Positions 32,818 to 42,505 of a DNA stretch of 64,000 bases are shown here, piece after piece. The notes under the pieces are model-generated. The model did not search any database. It saw only the letters and a list, made by a program, of their open reading frames with translations, and was not told the DNA's origin. Each line of letters starts with the position of its first letter. The stretch's first letter is position 1. The position numbers and the translations under genes are program-made. Source of the stretch: Rhynchopus sp. YZ270_cl-10 (Eukaryota > Euglenozoa > Diplonemea > Diplonemida > Diplonemidae); NCBI GenBank assembly GCA_964035575.1, contig OZ037835.1, forward strand, positions 2,205,413 through 2,269,412, in the 5' to 3' direction.

Positions 32818-35800
32818 TCACAACTCCCAATCAACTTGATATAAAATCTCATTGGGAAATCCCCTATGCAATTGTTCCAAACCATTTTTGTGTGTTTCCA
32901 ATTCACGTTCAGGAGACCCTGTACCAATATTAAAATGATCAGGGTTTGAAGTATGTAATAAAATAATCCTGTCTTTTGCAGGAATATTAGCAAGAACTTG
33001 TTCAGTAGACAAGTTGTTCCCCAAAAAGTGAAAAGATGAGGGCTTGTTATCTTGGTTCATTTTGACAATAGTTATTAGAACACATTTTAAGAGACTCACC
33101 AAGGCAAACTCAATCTGTTCTGCATAGTCTGATGTTGCGTACGTCCCATCAATCCTGCCAGTTATCCTGTTAATAAGGGCGTTGTAGGTGCCTACAATCG
33201 AGGATACGGTGTTAGCGTTTTCAGGTACAATAAGAGGATGATGTTTTATTGTAGTACTGTTCTGCACAACAAACAATTCCAATTCTCTTCTGAGTTGATT
33301 CCCTTGTCCTATCCTCTTTGTAATAGACTGGTCTACAGCATGGTAAAAGCAAGTACCATCCCCCAAAACCCTGGTAATGGAGAGCTTCGGCTTTTGTGCT
33401 GTTGTTGCTTCTGCTGATGTAGGGTTATTCTTCTTCCGCTTCTTAGGAGACTTATCTTCTGGGTCTCTCTTCCTCTTTTTGGCTACATAGACAAGATCTT
33501 CAGCATCTTCAAACTGAATGCTCTCGCACTGCATTGGCATGGGGTCCCAGAATTTATGGTCGTCAGATGGTGGAGGCATCTTTGCTTGTTTGTGGGTCTG
33601 TTCAGAGTACTCTTTGTCAGTCATGACGTGGTAACTCTGTAGCATGGCCTCTTCTGCTTCAGTCAGCTGCATAAAGATGCCCTCGAGTCCACGGTCAGCA
33701 ACAGATTTCAGCATGTCCTTGTACACAGGGTTTGACACTCTGTATGGCTCCACAATAGTTCTGGTTGATTTGGTCCATTTCTTCAGAGGCACTGCAACCT
33801 TGACATGCTCTGCCTTTGGGCATCTGCTCAGAGCAACGTACAACTGCCCATGTGCAAAGCACTGAGACTCTGTGAGGTCGAGTCCAACCCTATCGAGGGT
33901 CTGTCCCTGAGACTTGTTAATTGTAGAGGCGAATGACAGTGCGACAGGAAACTGGACACGCTGCATGCTGAAACCAGCCTTCTTCTCGTCAGGAGTGTTC
34001 TTAACTCTGGGGATGTTCACTTCCGTTCCAACTCTTTTAGGGTCACCCACAATGATCCCCTGAATGTTGAGCTGTGTCACGCCAGTCACAATAAACCTCG
34101 TTCCATTGCAGAGACCCTTTGGTGGGTTGAGGTTTTTAAGCAACATTAGAGGAGCACCAACCTTGACAGTGATGCAGTGGTCAGGTATGCCTGTCTGCTG
34201 GTACGCATTCATCACGTCTGAGTCAATGGCAGATTCTCCCTCAACAGACTCCTCTGTGCATGTGTCCTTCCCTGTAAGCTGGAACTCATGGAGTACTTCT
34301 TTTTGTTTCCCACACAGCCTCTTGAGACAAATGTTGTTCATTGCCTTCTGAGCTTTGTTAGTTGGTGCAAGGATCATGCCATTTCCAACTACACCTTCTC
34401 CAATCAGAGGGAAGACGTGGGTGATTAAATCATCAGGTACAACATAATCCCCACAATCCTTTCGGTAGAGGTTTCTTGGGAGAGATATGGAACCGTCTCT
34501 ATCGTTGCACGACCCATCGCCAATGGTTCCCAGGTAGGTAGCCCAATTTTTGTCATCCTTCTGCCTCATTATCTCGACAAGGGACAGCATAGTCATATTT
34601 TGGAATAGAGGAGAAGTATGCAGACAGTTTTTAAGCGTGGCACTCTTGTCTCCCTCAGTGACAGGAAGAATCTGCTTGAAGTCGCCACCAAGAACCACAG
34701 TGATTCCACCAAACCACATGGCCTTTTCAGTAACCTTTCTGCAGGTTCTGTCGAGAAGTTCTATGTGGCCCCTGTTTGCCATCACCACCTCATCAAAGAC
34801 AATGAGATCCGTTGCGCGGATGAGATCTTCAATTTCTTTTGTCAGTTTGCAGACAGAGTGGTGGTCATCAGGGTACAGATCAAGAGGAAACTTGAATCTG
34901 TTGTGGGATGTTCTTCCTCCAGGCAGGAGCATTGCTGCAATACCAGAGCTTGCGACTGCAAGGGCAATGTTAGGACGATGTGTGTCATCTTGCGCCGGAA
35001 CCCCTCTGTGGCTTCTGCACCAACTGAGCATGGCCTGGTAGGTAAACGTTTTTCCAGTCCCTGCAGCACCCTGAAGCAGAAACATCTCGCCTTTGCCCTG
35101 AGTCACAGAGAGTTGAACACGCTGAACTGCTTCCATCTGTTTTGTATTGAGCTTAGGTTGAATCTTCTCCCACTCTTGCCACTGCTTTTCCATGTTGTAG
35201 ATTTCATCCTTCATAACCCAAGACACTCCATCGTTCGCACTCCTCACAGCAGCTGTTGGTGTTGGGAGTCCAAAGACTTCTAGCTTTACATCCGACCCAC
35301 AAATGTTTCTCAACACATTCTGAATATCCAACAGTGCTTCATTTTCCTCCTGCTCAGATACCGTAGCCTCCCCATCCGGTGCAGTCTCTCCCTGCTTCAG
35401 AGGACGCTTGCACAGCTCCACCTTGTATGTCTTCCAGAGTTCTTTCATGTCATTAGGAGGAATAGCAAAGGAGTTGAGTAGAACAGCAAGGGTAAACCTG
35501 AGGCATCTTCCTGACACAGTGGTTTTGACTGCATCCACAAGTGTAAGCTTCACAAGTTCACCATCCTGAAGGAGCCCCATTTCATTTGCTGCATCCGTAA
35601 AGGACTCGCACTTTTTCCCTTCTACAGTCATCAGGTCATCAAAGCTAGTGGGTCCTTTTCTCACCATGAGGATAGTGCGCAGAGCCTGAAGCTCCTTATC
35701 CAAAACAGGGGTTCTGTACAGGCGACCAATAGCCAGAAGATGGGACTTTGCAGCTCGTGATCTGTCCGTTGTGACAAGCGACTCAGTCCTGGGGCAGTAC

Positions 35801-38800
35801 ACGTAGCTTTTCCTCAGGGTCCACTCTGCTTTATCTCTGGAGAAGGCAAAGTATTCAGGAACAGTGATGTAGTTCAGGGTTTGTATTCCCTGGTACTTGG
35901 AAGACGGGTCACGTTTTGCGTCACTATTTGCAGCAAACCAGGCTGTGAGTGTTGTGTCCGTGGCCTTGTCAAGAGCCTCTGCCTCCTTGCCAGGAAAGTA
36001 GTACAGCCTTTGCTGGCCTGCAAGATGAACATCAAGTCTGGTGACACTTGGGTCAATGTATCTCATCTTTGTTCCGAGAAGGTATCCAATGGCCTCAAGT
36101 GACCCAATGTGTATGCCTGTCAGATAGCTCATGCACTCATCCGTTTTGTTTTTTTCCCCGTCTTTGGCTGAAACTGACACATTAGCATACTCATCGTCCT
36201 TGAACAGATACTTGAAGAGGTATCTGATGACAACTGGAGATCCAACAGCCTCTATGTTGAAGTGGCTCATGAACTGGGTGAGAAGAACTATGTTGTAGGA
36301 AACAACATAGCGGTTGTCTCTACAGCTGGGGTGTACCTTCCCTTCTGTGGCCAGCTTTCTTGCCCGCTCTTGGTCTTTTTCCGCAACAGCGCTTGTTCTC
36401 CCATTTTCAGGCCGCATACCATAGCTGTACATTCCTGTCTCAGTTGCCAGGGTATCTTCCCGAAAGTTTTTAGGGTAGTGCTGTTTGCACCGTGCGTTGC
36501 CGTCTGGGCCGGGCACCTTGCATCGTGCACTGGGCACAGTATCACACTTGGTGTGCATCATCTGCTCCGACACCAAGTTGTATAGCTCTTCTTGCGTTTC
36601 GGGATCAGGCAACTGGCAGGACACCGCCATGTCAAAAATGGTTGCAGACTTCGGCTTGTGCTCCTTGGAAACCCACAGAAGAAGATGCAAGTGGGGGAGT
36701 CCGCGCTTCTGGTACTCCACCACACGAACCATTGCCTGGTACGTCCCGAGTGCATTCTCTTTCAACTTTTTCTCAAGTTGATCCATCTTGAGGTTGAAGA
36801 CTCGGTGCACAAGATCAGACCTGTCACAGGGTCTTTCTCCTGGACGCAGCTCCCTGAGAATCTCTGGCCAGTGTGGGTTGGCTGTCATGGTCAGGAAATA
36901 ATCGGGGCAGCCAAGACGGGCCTTCAACGCAAGTGAATCGTTGAGGTCTTGAATCCTAGCTCTCTTCCCACGCGGGTAGCTGGCATAGAGGGTGGTGGTG
37001 GCTGTTGTAGTGTCATTGGTCGCATCGTGTGTGGTGACGCGACGGTTTTCCACCACTGTAGTAACACGGGACTCTTCAAGGAATTCTTTTGTTGCATACT
37101 TCTTTACTATCTGCTGGCTGTGGTAAGATATGCGTTGCGTAATGGCACGGATGCCAAGCTGAAGGAAGAAGTATTCGGTCAGCTTGCGCCCTATCAGTGC
37201 AGGCCCTGGTTCCCCATCTGGGTTCTTCTCGGTCGCCCGTGAAAACAGGTGGAAGCAGCCATACTCCTGTGCTGACACACCACTGTAGGGGTTTGGCGTT
37301 GCTTCATCTTTTCGACTGTGTCTCCAACCTGTACTGTCCTTTGGACACACATGGATAAGGGGAAAACACAGTGGCTCAAACCTCGCATCAAAATCCGATA
37401 TCTTTCTGCTGTATCTATCGCTTCCTTCACCTTCACCTTCAGCTTCTCCCTGCATAATAACGCTGTACTGCTGCCGGCCCCAACCTGCTGCGTATTTGTG
37501 ATCATCTGTTCCAGTACTGACAGTATATACAGCCCGCAATTCATCTTCTGCAGCGGCGTTTGCGTACTCCCGTCCCGTCTTCTCAGGTCCTCGCAGATCG
37601 TCAAAGTTAATGGCCACATGTGTGTTCTCTTCGGCACTGTCCATCAGAACTGAGGCTCTCCTGAACATCCTGACATAGCAATTGTCTTTCAGCATGGTCA
37701 TGATGTCCTGGTAGAGAGTAGTGTCGCGTTCCAGTTCTGGGATCCTCTCCATCTCTTGCAAGCCTTTCAAGGCGCGGTCCTGCTCGTTGTATCCACCAAC
37801 AAACCAGGTTTGGTTTCTTGTTTCCGCATCGTCAGACAGGCCCATAATTTTCTTCACCCCTTTTCCTTTTACAACTATGTTGTGTATTCCGCGTGTGTTG
37901 GAAAACAACTTGTGGGGGGTATGCAATGCCTTGGCCATCTGATGATAAGAATTCAGGCGGTATGAATTCTTGAGAAACATTTGATCCGAGAACAATCTTT
38001 TGTGGTTGTCGTTCTCAAATTCAATTGGCCCAGGGATGTCTCTCGCCTTGATCCTGTTGCAGCAAATTCCATATCTCCCTTCTCCTCGGACCTCACCAGA
38101 GAAGAGCTTTGCACCACATTTTCTACAGACAGAATTCATCCCCCCAATGTCAGCATAAGACACGCATCCATTTGTGTAGTCTTCAAGCTTCATTGCAGCT
38201 GAGTGGAGGCTTGGGTCAAGACTTCTCCCACACATTTCCGAAGTAGAAACCCTATTTTCGAATTCTGCAACTAATGCTTGACAGATGGGTCCGTTTGTTC
38301 TCAGCGTATCGGACCTCTTCTCGAGCCATCTTTCGCAGATGTCATTTGCACAGTTCTCTATTGATCCAAGAATGTACGGAGAAAGTCCTTGCATGCCATG
38401 ACTTTTTTCTTCCTCAAGCAACTTGATTCTCTTCTTGTCGGAGTATGTGAGAGAATCAAGAGAACGGTTCCAGCGAGACTCTAACTCAGGATGTACAGCA
38501 AAGAGATCCCTGAACGAAGATTTATTAGTTATTGTTCTAATAGAAGCAATAACGTACGCAAGACGGCATTTTGCAACGTGCGTGATGTGCATGTACCTGA
38601 AGAGACAATGTGGATCATGTATTTTTGTTTTGTTGTATCTCTGTAAACACCACTCACAGACATCGTATTGAGTGTGTGGTGCAGAGCTTTCGTACTGGCT
38701 GCAGAAAAAATTTATATCTTCTAACTGCATTTGTGATGTTTCAGCCGAGAGACGCAAAGATTCACGCATGTCCGACAGGTATCTAGACCATCCATTCGAT

Positions 38801-38877
38801 GGGGGCTCTCTGGCGCAGTCATCCAAATCTCCATCTATCATATGACCATAGAGATCTTGATATCCCCCTTCCAACAT
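32818..38877 (-). CDS. Helitron Rep-helicase protein with C-terminal OTU protease domain (2019 aa)
   Basis: One intact 2019-residue frame from ATG 38877. Residues about 250-290 carry the N-terminal zinc motif seen in Helitrons (CRKCGAKLFSGE..CC). The Rep endonuclease has the HUH site GLPHLHLLLW (His about 729 and 731) and the two-tyrosine motif YLFKYLFK (about 885). The Pif1-like SF1 helicase starts near 1260 with GAAGTGKT (Walker A), LIVFDEV (Walker B), GGDFKQILPV and the terminal INKSQGQTLDRVG..YVALSRC. After a basic NLS-like stretch (KKRKRDPEDKSPKKRKK), an OTU cysteine-protease domain follows, with GDGTCFYHAV (Cys about 1841) and a His in PDHFNIGTG near the end. Rep nicks and rolls single-stranded DNA, the helicase unwinds, and OTU presumably removes ubiquitin. 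No break is seen, so the element may be active. Termini (TC / CTRR hairpin) were not located. Confidence 0.95.
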   Translation of the reverse strand: MLEGGYQDLYGHMIDGDLDDCAREPPSNGWSRYLSDMRESLRLSAETSQMQLEDINFFCSQYESSAPHTQYDVCEWCLQRYNKTKIHDPHCLFRYMHITHVAKCRLAYVIASIRTITNKSSFRDLFAVHPELESRWNRSLDSLTYSDKKRIKLLEEEKSHGMQGLSPYILGSIENCANDICERWLEKRSDTLRTNGPICQALVAEFENRVSTSEMCGRSLDPSLHSAAMKLEDYTNGCVSYADIGGMNSVCRKCGAKLFSGEVRGEGRYGICCNRIKARDIPGPIEFENDNHKRLFSDQMFLKNSYRLNSYHQMAKALHTPHKLFSNTRGIHNIVVKGKGVKKIMGLSDDAETRNQTWFVGGYNEQDRALKGLQEMERIPELERDTTLYQDIMTMLKDNCYVRMFRRASVLMDSAEENTHVAINFDDLRGPEKTGREYANAAAEDELRAVYTVSTGTDDHKYAAGWGRQQYSVIMQGEAEGEGEGSDRYSRKISDFDARFEPLCFPLIHVCPKDSTGWRHSRKDEATPNPYSGVSAQEYGCFHLFSRATEKNPDGEPGPALIGRKLTEYFFLQLGIRAITQRISYHSQQIVKKYATKEFLEESRVTTVVENRRVTTHDATNDTTTATTTLYASYPRGKRARIQDLNDSLALKARLGCPDYFLTMTANPHWPEILRELRPGERPCDRSDLVHRVFNLKMDQLEKKLKENALGTYQAMVRVVEYQKRGLPHLHLLLWVSKEHKPKSATIFDMAVSCQLPDPETQEELYNLVSEQMMHTKCDTVPSARCKVPGPDGNARCKQHYPKNFREDTLATETGMYSYGMRPENGRTSAVAEKDQERARKLATEGKVHPSCRDNRYVVSYNIVLLTQFMSHFNIEAVGSPVVIRYLFKYLFKDDEYANVSVSAKDGEKNKTDECMSYLTGIHIGSLEAIGYLLGTKMRYIDPSVTRLDVHLAGQQRLYYFPGKEAEALDKATDTTLTAWFAANSDAKRDPSSKYQGIQTLNYITVPEYFAFSRDKAEWTLRKSYVYCPRTESLVTTDRSRAAKSHLLAIGRLYRTPVLDKELQALRTILMVRKGPTSFDDLMTVEGKKCESFTDAANEMGLLQDGELVKLTLVDAVKTTVSGRCLRFTLAVLLNSFAIPPNDMKELWKTYKVELCKRPLKQGETAPDGEATVSEQEENEALLDIQNVLRNICGSDVKLEVFGLPTPTAAVRSANDGVSWVMKDEIYNMEKQWQEWEKIQPKLNTKQMEAVQRVQLSVTQGKGEMFLLQGAAGTGKTFTYQAMLSWCRSHRGVPAQDDTHRPNIALAVASSGIAAMLLPGGRTSHNRFKFPLDLYPDDHHSVCKLTKEIEDLIRATDLIVFDEVVMANRGHIELLDRTCRKVTEKAMWFGGITVVLGGDFKQILPVTEGDKSATLKNCLHTSPLFQNMTMLSLVEIMRQKDDKNWATYLGTIGDGSCNDRDGSISLPRNLYRKDCGDYVVPDDLITHVFPLIGEGVVGNGMILAPTNKAQKAMNNICLKRLCGKQKEVLHEFQLTGKDTCTEESVEGESAIDSDVMNAYQQTGIPDHCITVKVGAPLMLLKNLNPPKGLCNGTRFIVTGVTQLNIQGIIVGDPKRVGTEVNIPRVKNTPDEKKAGFSMQRVQFPVALSFASTINKSQGQTLDRVGLDLTESQCFAHGQLYVALSRCPKAEHVKVAVPLKKWTKSTRTIVEPYRVSNPVYKDMLKSVADRGLEGIFMQLTEAEEAMLQSYHVMTDKEYSEQTHKQAKMPPPSDDHKFWDPMPMQCESIQFEDAEDLVYVAKKRKRDPEDKSPKKRKKNNPTSAEATTAQKPKLSITRVLGDGTCFYHAVDQSITKRIGQGNQLRRELELFVVQNSTTIKHHPLIVPENANTVSSIVGTYNALINRITGRIDGTYATSDYAEQIEFALVSLLKCVLITIVKMNQDNKPSSFHFLGNNLSTEQVLANIPAKDRIILLHTSNPDHFNIGTGSPERELETHKNGLEQLHRGFPNEILYQVDWEL

Positions 38878-39195
38878 AGTTATGGTGTGTTATGTTTTTC
38901 TGTTTGTAATGACTGATGATGGATAAAAATGTTCTCAGAATTATTGGAAAAATAGGACATTCCTTTTTTGTTGTTGTATTATGTGATTTGATATTCTGTG
39001 TCTGACAAAATATACAAATATATTGGAAGAGTAGGAAAAATTCGGAAAACAAATAAATAACAAACAAAAAGTAACTGAGACAAAAAAACCCGAAAACCCG
39101 CAAGCCCACAAAGACATATCCCCACTTATCGCTATTTTGTATTTTGTTTTCTTTTTTTATCCCTTATGTTAATGTTCACAACTCTATCACACAAA
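38878..39195. other. AT-rich spacer
   Basis: No gene. It contains a short octamer-like trace (AACCCGAAAACCCGCAAGCC at about 39087). TGTTCACAACTC at 39173 is shared with 32816, at the 3' end of the Helitron gene, hinting that the two Rep ORFs have related 3' ends. Confidence 0.4.
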
Positions 39196-39672
39196 TCATT
39201 GCATCAATAGACCTGTCACAGGCTCCCCCTTGAATAAGTATTTAAACAAATACTTAACAACAAGGACCCCGCGCACTTCCTCATTGTTTCTGTGGCGCCG
39301 ATATTTCAGGAGAAGATTGTATTGAACCACCCACCTGTCGTTCATCAGATACTGACTGAAAGCTTTGTAGAGGTTTGGGTGTGCTAATGGTCCCGGGAGT
39401 TGTACAATGTGATCCACATTTAAAGGGTTCTTCGGTGATGTTCTGTTGTCTTTCCAAAGAATTGCGTGAGCATGAGGCAGACCCCTCTTCTGGTACTCCA
39501 TCACCACCACTATTGCAATGTGATCCCCAAGAACATTTTTTTCTCTGATATAATTTACAAGCTCCTTCACCTTGAGGTAGAAGATGCGGTGCACCAGATC
39601 CGGACGGTCAATAGCTGTCTCCCCTTCTAGCAGATTAGACTGAATCTCATACCACATTGGGTTGAACGTCAT
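39196..39672 (-). CDS. Small solo Helitron Rep (HUH) domain ORF (158 aa)
   Basis: The frame starts at ATG 39672, exactly where the Rep core begins (MTFNPMWYEIQ corresponds to TMTANPHWPEIL in the full protein). It carries RPDLVHRIFYLKVKELVNYI, the HUH site GLPHAHAILW and the two-tyrosine motif YLFKYLFKG, and ends soon after. About 90 residues present in the full Rep between these motifs (the Cys-rich CKVPGPDGNARC part) are missing, and there is no helicase. The frame is open and keeps the metal-binding His pair and both Tyr residues, which argues against random decay. Sequence differs from the large Helitron, so it is not a recent copy of it. It could be an old fragment, an exon of a longer gene, or a domesticated nickase-like protein. 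Confidence 0.7.
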   Translation of the reverse strand: MTFNPMWYEIQSNLLEGETAIDRPDLVHRIFYLKVKELVNYIREKNVLGDHIAIVVVMEYQKRGLPHAHAILWKDNRTSPKNPLNVDHIVQLPGPLAHPNLYKAFSQYLMNDRWVVQYNLLLKYRRHRNNEEVRGVLVVKYLFKYLFKGEPVTGLLMQ

Positions 39673-40133
39673 AGTTTGTTTGTGTGTTATTCTTCCTTCT
39701 GCTGATAAATAAAAATGTACTTTGTTATTTCAGAAAAAAAAATTTTTTTCTATTTTTTTATTGTATCTGATATTTTGTGTCTGAAAAAATATACAAATAA
39801 AACGGAAAAATTAAAAACAGAAGACAATGCTCGAGCGACACCTTTCTCTTTTATGGTGTCATAAAACGGGAGGGAAAAAGTAAAGATTGTTTGTTGTTTG
39901 TTGTTTGCTTCCACACCGCTTCTGTTTCAGATGAAAGTTTTTTTTAAGGCTGTCCTTACAAGCGTATGCCAAAACGCTCGCCTCATGGGTGTGGACTTTT
40001 TTTTATAAAATATAAATTGAGTAGGGGAAAAAAAGCGGGGGAATGCGCAGAAGCACTATTTTTTACGGGGATCATTTTGTCAAATACTACAACTACTAAA
40101 AAAATTTACTGTAAAAAATAATGATAAAAATTC
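39673..40133. other. AT-rich spacer, no gene seen
   Basis: Low-complexity A/T runs. No coding signal or structured motif. Confidence 0.5.
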
Positions 40134-40484
40134 CTAAAAATATTCTTCATCATCATCGTCATCATCTTCTGGAAGTGGGATGGGGGTGGTGACCTGGGGT
40201 GCGGTAACCTGGGGTGTGGTAACCTGGGGGGTGGTCACCAGGGGGCTTTTTTTCTTGTAATTCCTCCTGGGTTTTGGAGATTTTTCCTCGTGCACTTTGA
40301 CGTGGTTATTAAGTGCAGATAAGGTTTCGCAAACCTTCTTGCACGTTTCACAAACCCATACTCCTCTCCTCGCTGGAGTACGAGTACGAGTTGGGGGGGC
40401 CTGAGGGGCCTCCGGTGTTGTGGGGGTCTCAAGTGTGGGCGTCTCAAGTGTGGGGGTCTCAGGTGTTATAGCCTCCTGAGACAT
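40134..40484 (-). CDS. Small single C2H2 zinc-finger protein (116 aa)
   Basis: It starts at ATG 40484. A Thr/Pro/Glu-rich N-terminus (TPTLETPTLETPTTPE) leads to one classical C2H2 finger (C45, C48, H61, H65; WVCETCKKVCETLSALNNH). A basic stretch (KSPKPRRNYKKK), TTPQV repeats and an acidic tail (EDDDDDDEEYF) follow. The single finger with a basic extension suggests nucleic-acid or protein binding in the nucleus. The gene lies 55 bp downstream of the spliced coiled-coil gene on the same strand. It might be cargo of the neighbouring Helitron or a host gene. Confidence 0.65.
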   Translation of the reverse strand: MSQEAITPETPTLETPTLETPTTPEAPQAPPTRTRTPARRGVWVCETCKKVCETLSALNNHVKVHEEKSPKPRRNYKKKSPLVTTPQVTTPQVTAPQVTTPIPLPEDDDDDDEEYF

Positions 40485-40539
40485 CCTCGAATTGCGCTGT
40501 GATTATTATTTGTATCAGTTGAATAAAACCAAATAGTCA

Positions 40540-40950
40540 TTATACCTTTGGTGTATCAACCCTCCTCCTCTTGTTTTGGTGGTTAACGATGTGTTCAATC
40601 GCACGTTCATGCTGTGTTAAGAAGAATTTAAAAGTAATAACTGTAATATTACATACCAGTGATGTGTAGAAGCTGTGGGCTGAACGGATCATGTTGTGAG
40701 CTTCTGTGAGTTGCCTGCACATTTCTTTAGTTTTCTCCATCTGGATATGTAGATCCGTGATCAGACCCGCAAGACTATCATCAACCGGCTCATTAAGCAC
40801 ATTGTTTCTGATAACGTCATCCGGGAGCTCATCATCCGGCTGTGAATTAGGCCCTTCTTCAGTTGGAGTAGGAAGGAGCATCGGGGCTTCCGCAAGGAGA
40901 TTGGTGGACTGCAAATCATCACTCCACGGTGTCGGTTTCTTGGGGTCCAT
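40540..40950 (-). CDS. Spliced coiled-coil protein with NLS-like tail (121 aa), family unknown
   Basis: Exon 1 is 40950-40657 and exon 2 is 40611-40540. The intron 40656-40612 (45 bp, GTATGT..AACACAG) is in phase 0 and has no stop, so the frame is also open unspliced (136 aa). Removing it takes out a stretch of hydrophobic residues (VCNITVITFKFF) that does not fit its neighbours. An acidic, Pro-rich N-terminal half is followed by a helix with heptad-like spacing (LAGLITDLHIQMEKTKEMCRQL..) and the basic tail NKRRRV. No known family recognised. Confidence 0.6.
   Translation of the reverse strand: MDPKKPTPWSDDLQSTNLLAEAPMLLPTPTEEGPNSQPDDELPDDVIRNNVLNEPVDDSLAGLITDLHIQMEKTKEMCRQLTEAHNMIRSAHSFYTSLVCNITVITFKFFLTQHERAIEHIVNHQNKRRRVDTPKV
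40612..40656 (-). other. 45-bp intron in coiled-coil gene
   Basis: GTATGTAATATT..AACACAG. Same donor style and size as the actin and transposase introns. Its length is divisible by three and it lacks stops, so retention would still give a protein. Confidence 0.65.
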
Positions 40951-41641
40951 GTTGTTGTTTTTGTTTGTGTCGTAGGATTTTCTGGGGAGGGGAATGAATA
41001 AGAGAAATATATTAAGTAGGACCTACCAAAAAAATGGTATCTCCTGGGCTACAGACCACAAATCTAATTCATCTCCATCCATCTAATGCCTGAATTAAAT
41101 TTGGTTAAAGGGTAAGGTGGCATTCCCTCCTACATACATCCCACACCGCAGGGAAACACCAATACATATACAACTACCCAGTCAACTCGTAAACCTGTGT
41201 AGTCAATTTTGCTGTTTTTACAGTGTTTTCTATTGGTGAGTGAGTTTGTAGGAGTGCCGTCACCATAGGAATAGTAATCTGAACATATATTAGCAATATT
41301 TTGTTGTTGTTGAGTTTGCGGGTTTGCAGAATATACTGTGTATACTGTGTATACTGTGTTTTCTGTGTATACTGTGTATACTGTGTATACTGTGTATACT
41401 GTAGTTTTTTAGCAATATTATATTTACTATTACGGGTTTGCTATTGTATGGAAATATTATTGGGTGTGTCCAGGGGTAAACACTCAGCAGAGTAAGTGTA
41501 TGTAAGCACACTCACAGAACAGACTGGCAAAGTGTATCTCTTTTTACCTCACACTCCCCTCTTGTTTTTGTAAACCACCCAGGCACCCTTCATCCTCCAT
41601 ACCCAAACACCACAGCCTAACACACATTTTTTGAACACAAC
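40951..41641. other. Divergent strand-switch region
   Basis: Genes to the left run on the minus strand and genes to the right on the plus strand, so transcription probably starts in or near this interval. It includes an inverted single copy of the ~177-bp satellite (41230-41410), with a TATACTGTGTATACTGTG microsatellite. No gene seen. Confidence 0.5.
41230..41410 (-). repeat. Single inverted unit of the ~177-bp satellite
   Basis: GTTTGTAGGAGTGCCGTCAC through CAATATTTTGTTG, then (TATACTGTG)n, is the reverse complement of the unit repeated at 48470-50720. Confidence 0.85.
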
Positions 41642-42310
41642 ATGAACACACTATTAGAAGGCAAAGTGATAGAAGCAAGAGACCCTGGAAACCGTGCCCA
41701 GCTTGTTGCATTCCATTTTTCAGAAACATGTGAAACGAAAGGACGAACAGCATATCTTCAAGGAACCCTTGGAAATAGGCCACTGAATGTGTGCATACTA
41801 TTTCACAGAGGGAAATGTAAGTCACAGAAGACGTGCCGTCAACTACATGTCAGTCCAGATGCTGTGGACAGACTTCGCGATGAAATGGCGGGCCAGTGCT
41901 GCGCACTTCATTCCGGAAAATGGGTCAGCAAAAAATGCGTCATGTTGAAGGGAAAGGACAATATAGCATTGCTCTCTGTGAGCAATTTCAGCAGTACAAG
42001 AGGTTTGGAGGAGCTTTTGCGCCGGGGGGACAAGATTATTGTACAAAAGAACAGGATTTGTGGGCTGAACAAATTGAAGAGATGCAAATGGGGGGAGCGT
42101 TGTATCAACATCCATATATGCCGAGAACTTGACCTGGAGAACCTTGCATCATTCTGCCCTTACAGTACTTGCTCCAGCAGTGAATCCTATGCAGACACCT
42201 GGCAGGAATGCAGCACATCGAGCAGCAAATCTAGTGTTGATACCCTATCTCCCTCAGCATCTGAAATAACCTTCATGGCACTGAACAGGTTTGCTGCACA
42301 CTGGGTTTAA
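41642..42310 (+). CDS. CCCH zinc-finger protein (222 aa)
   Basis: It starts at ATG 41642. Two CCCH fingers of the C-x7-C-x5-C-x3-H type are clear: C51-C59-C65-H69 (NVCILFHRGKCKSQKTCRQLH) and C140-C148-C154-H158 (CGLNKLKRCKWGERCINIH). Between them is a conserved-looking Cys pair region (CCALHSGKW). The C-terminus is Ser-rich. Proteins of this type bind RNA and, in trypanosomatids, control mRNA fate. That is the likely role here in a genome with SL trans-splicing. CAG sites lie within 40 nt upstream of the ATG. It is the first gene of a plus-strand run (this gene, 42506, actin, Arf). Confidence 0.85.
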   Translation: MNTLLEGKVIEARDPGNRAQLVAFHFSETCETKGRTAYLQGTLGNRPLNVCILFHRGKCKSQKTCRQLHVSPDAVDRLRDEMAGQCCALHSGKWVSKKCVMLKGKDNIALLSVSNFSSTRGLEELLRRGDKIIVQKNRICGLNKLKRCKWGERCINIHICRELDLENLASFCPYSTCSSSESYADTWQECSTSSSKSSVDTLSPSASEITFMALNRFAAHWV

Positions 42311-42505
42311 TAAATAAAAACCAAGACAAAAGAAAACAAAAATAAAGAACACTCCAAATTAAATAATATTGCAACCCATCCCAATTATTACTTATCCCTC
42401 CATCTGTTTTTCTTGTATTCTTTAAGTTTTTATTGTCTTACTCAACGGACTAACACACATCACAGGCCACTACTACAAATATACTGTCAACACAACAAGA
42501 ACACA

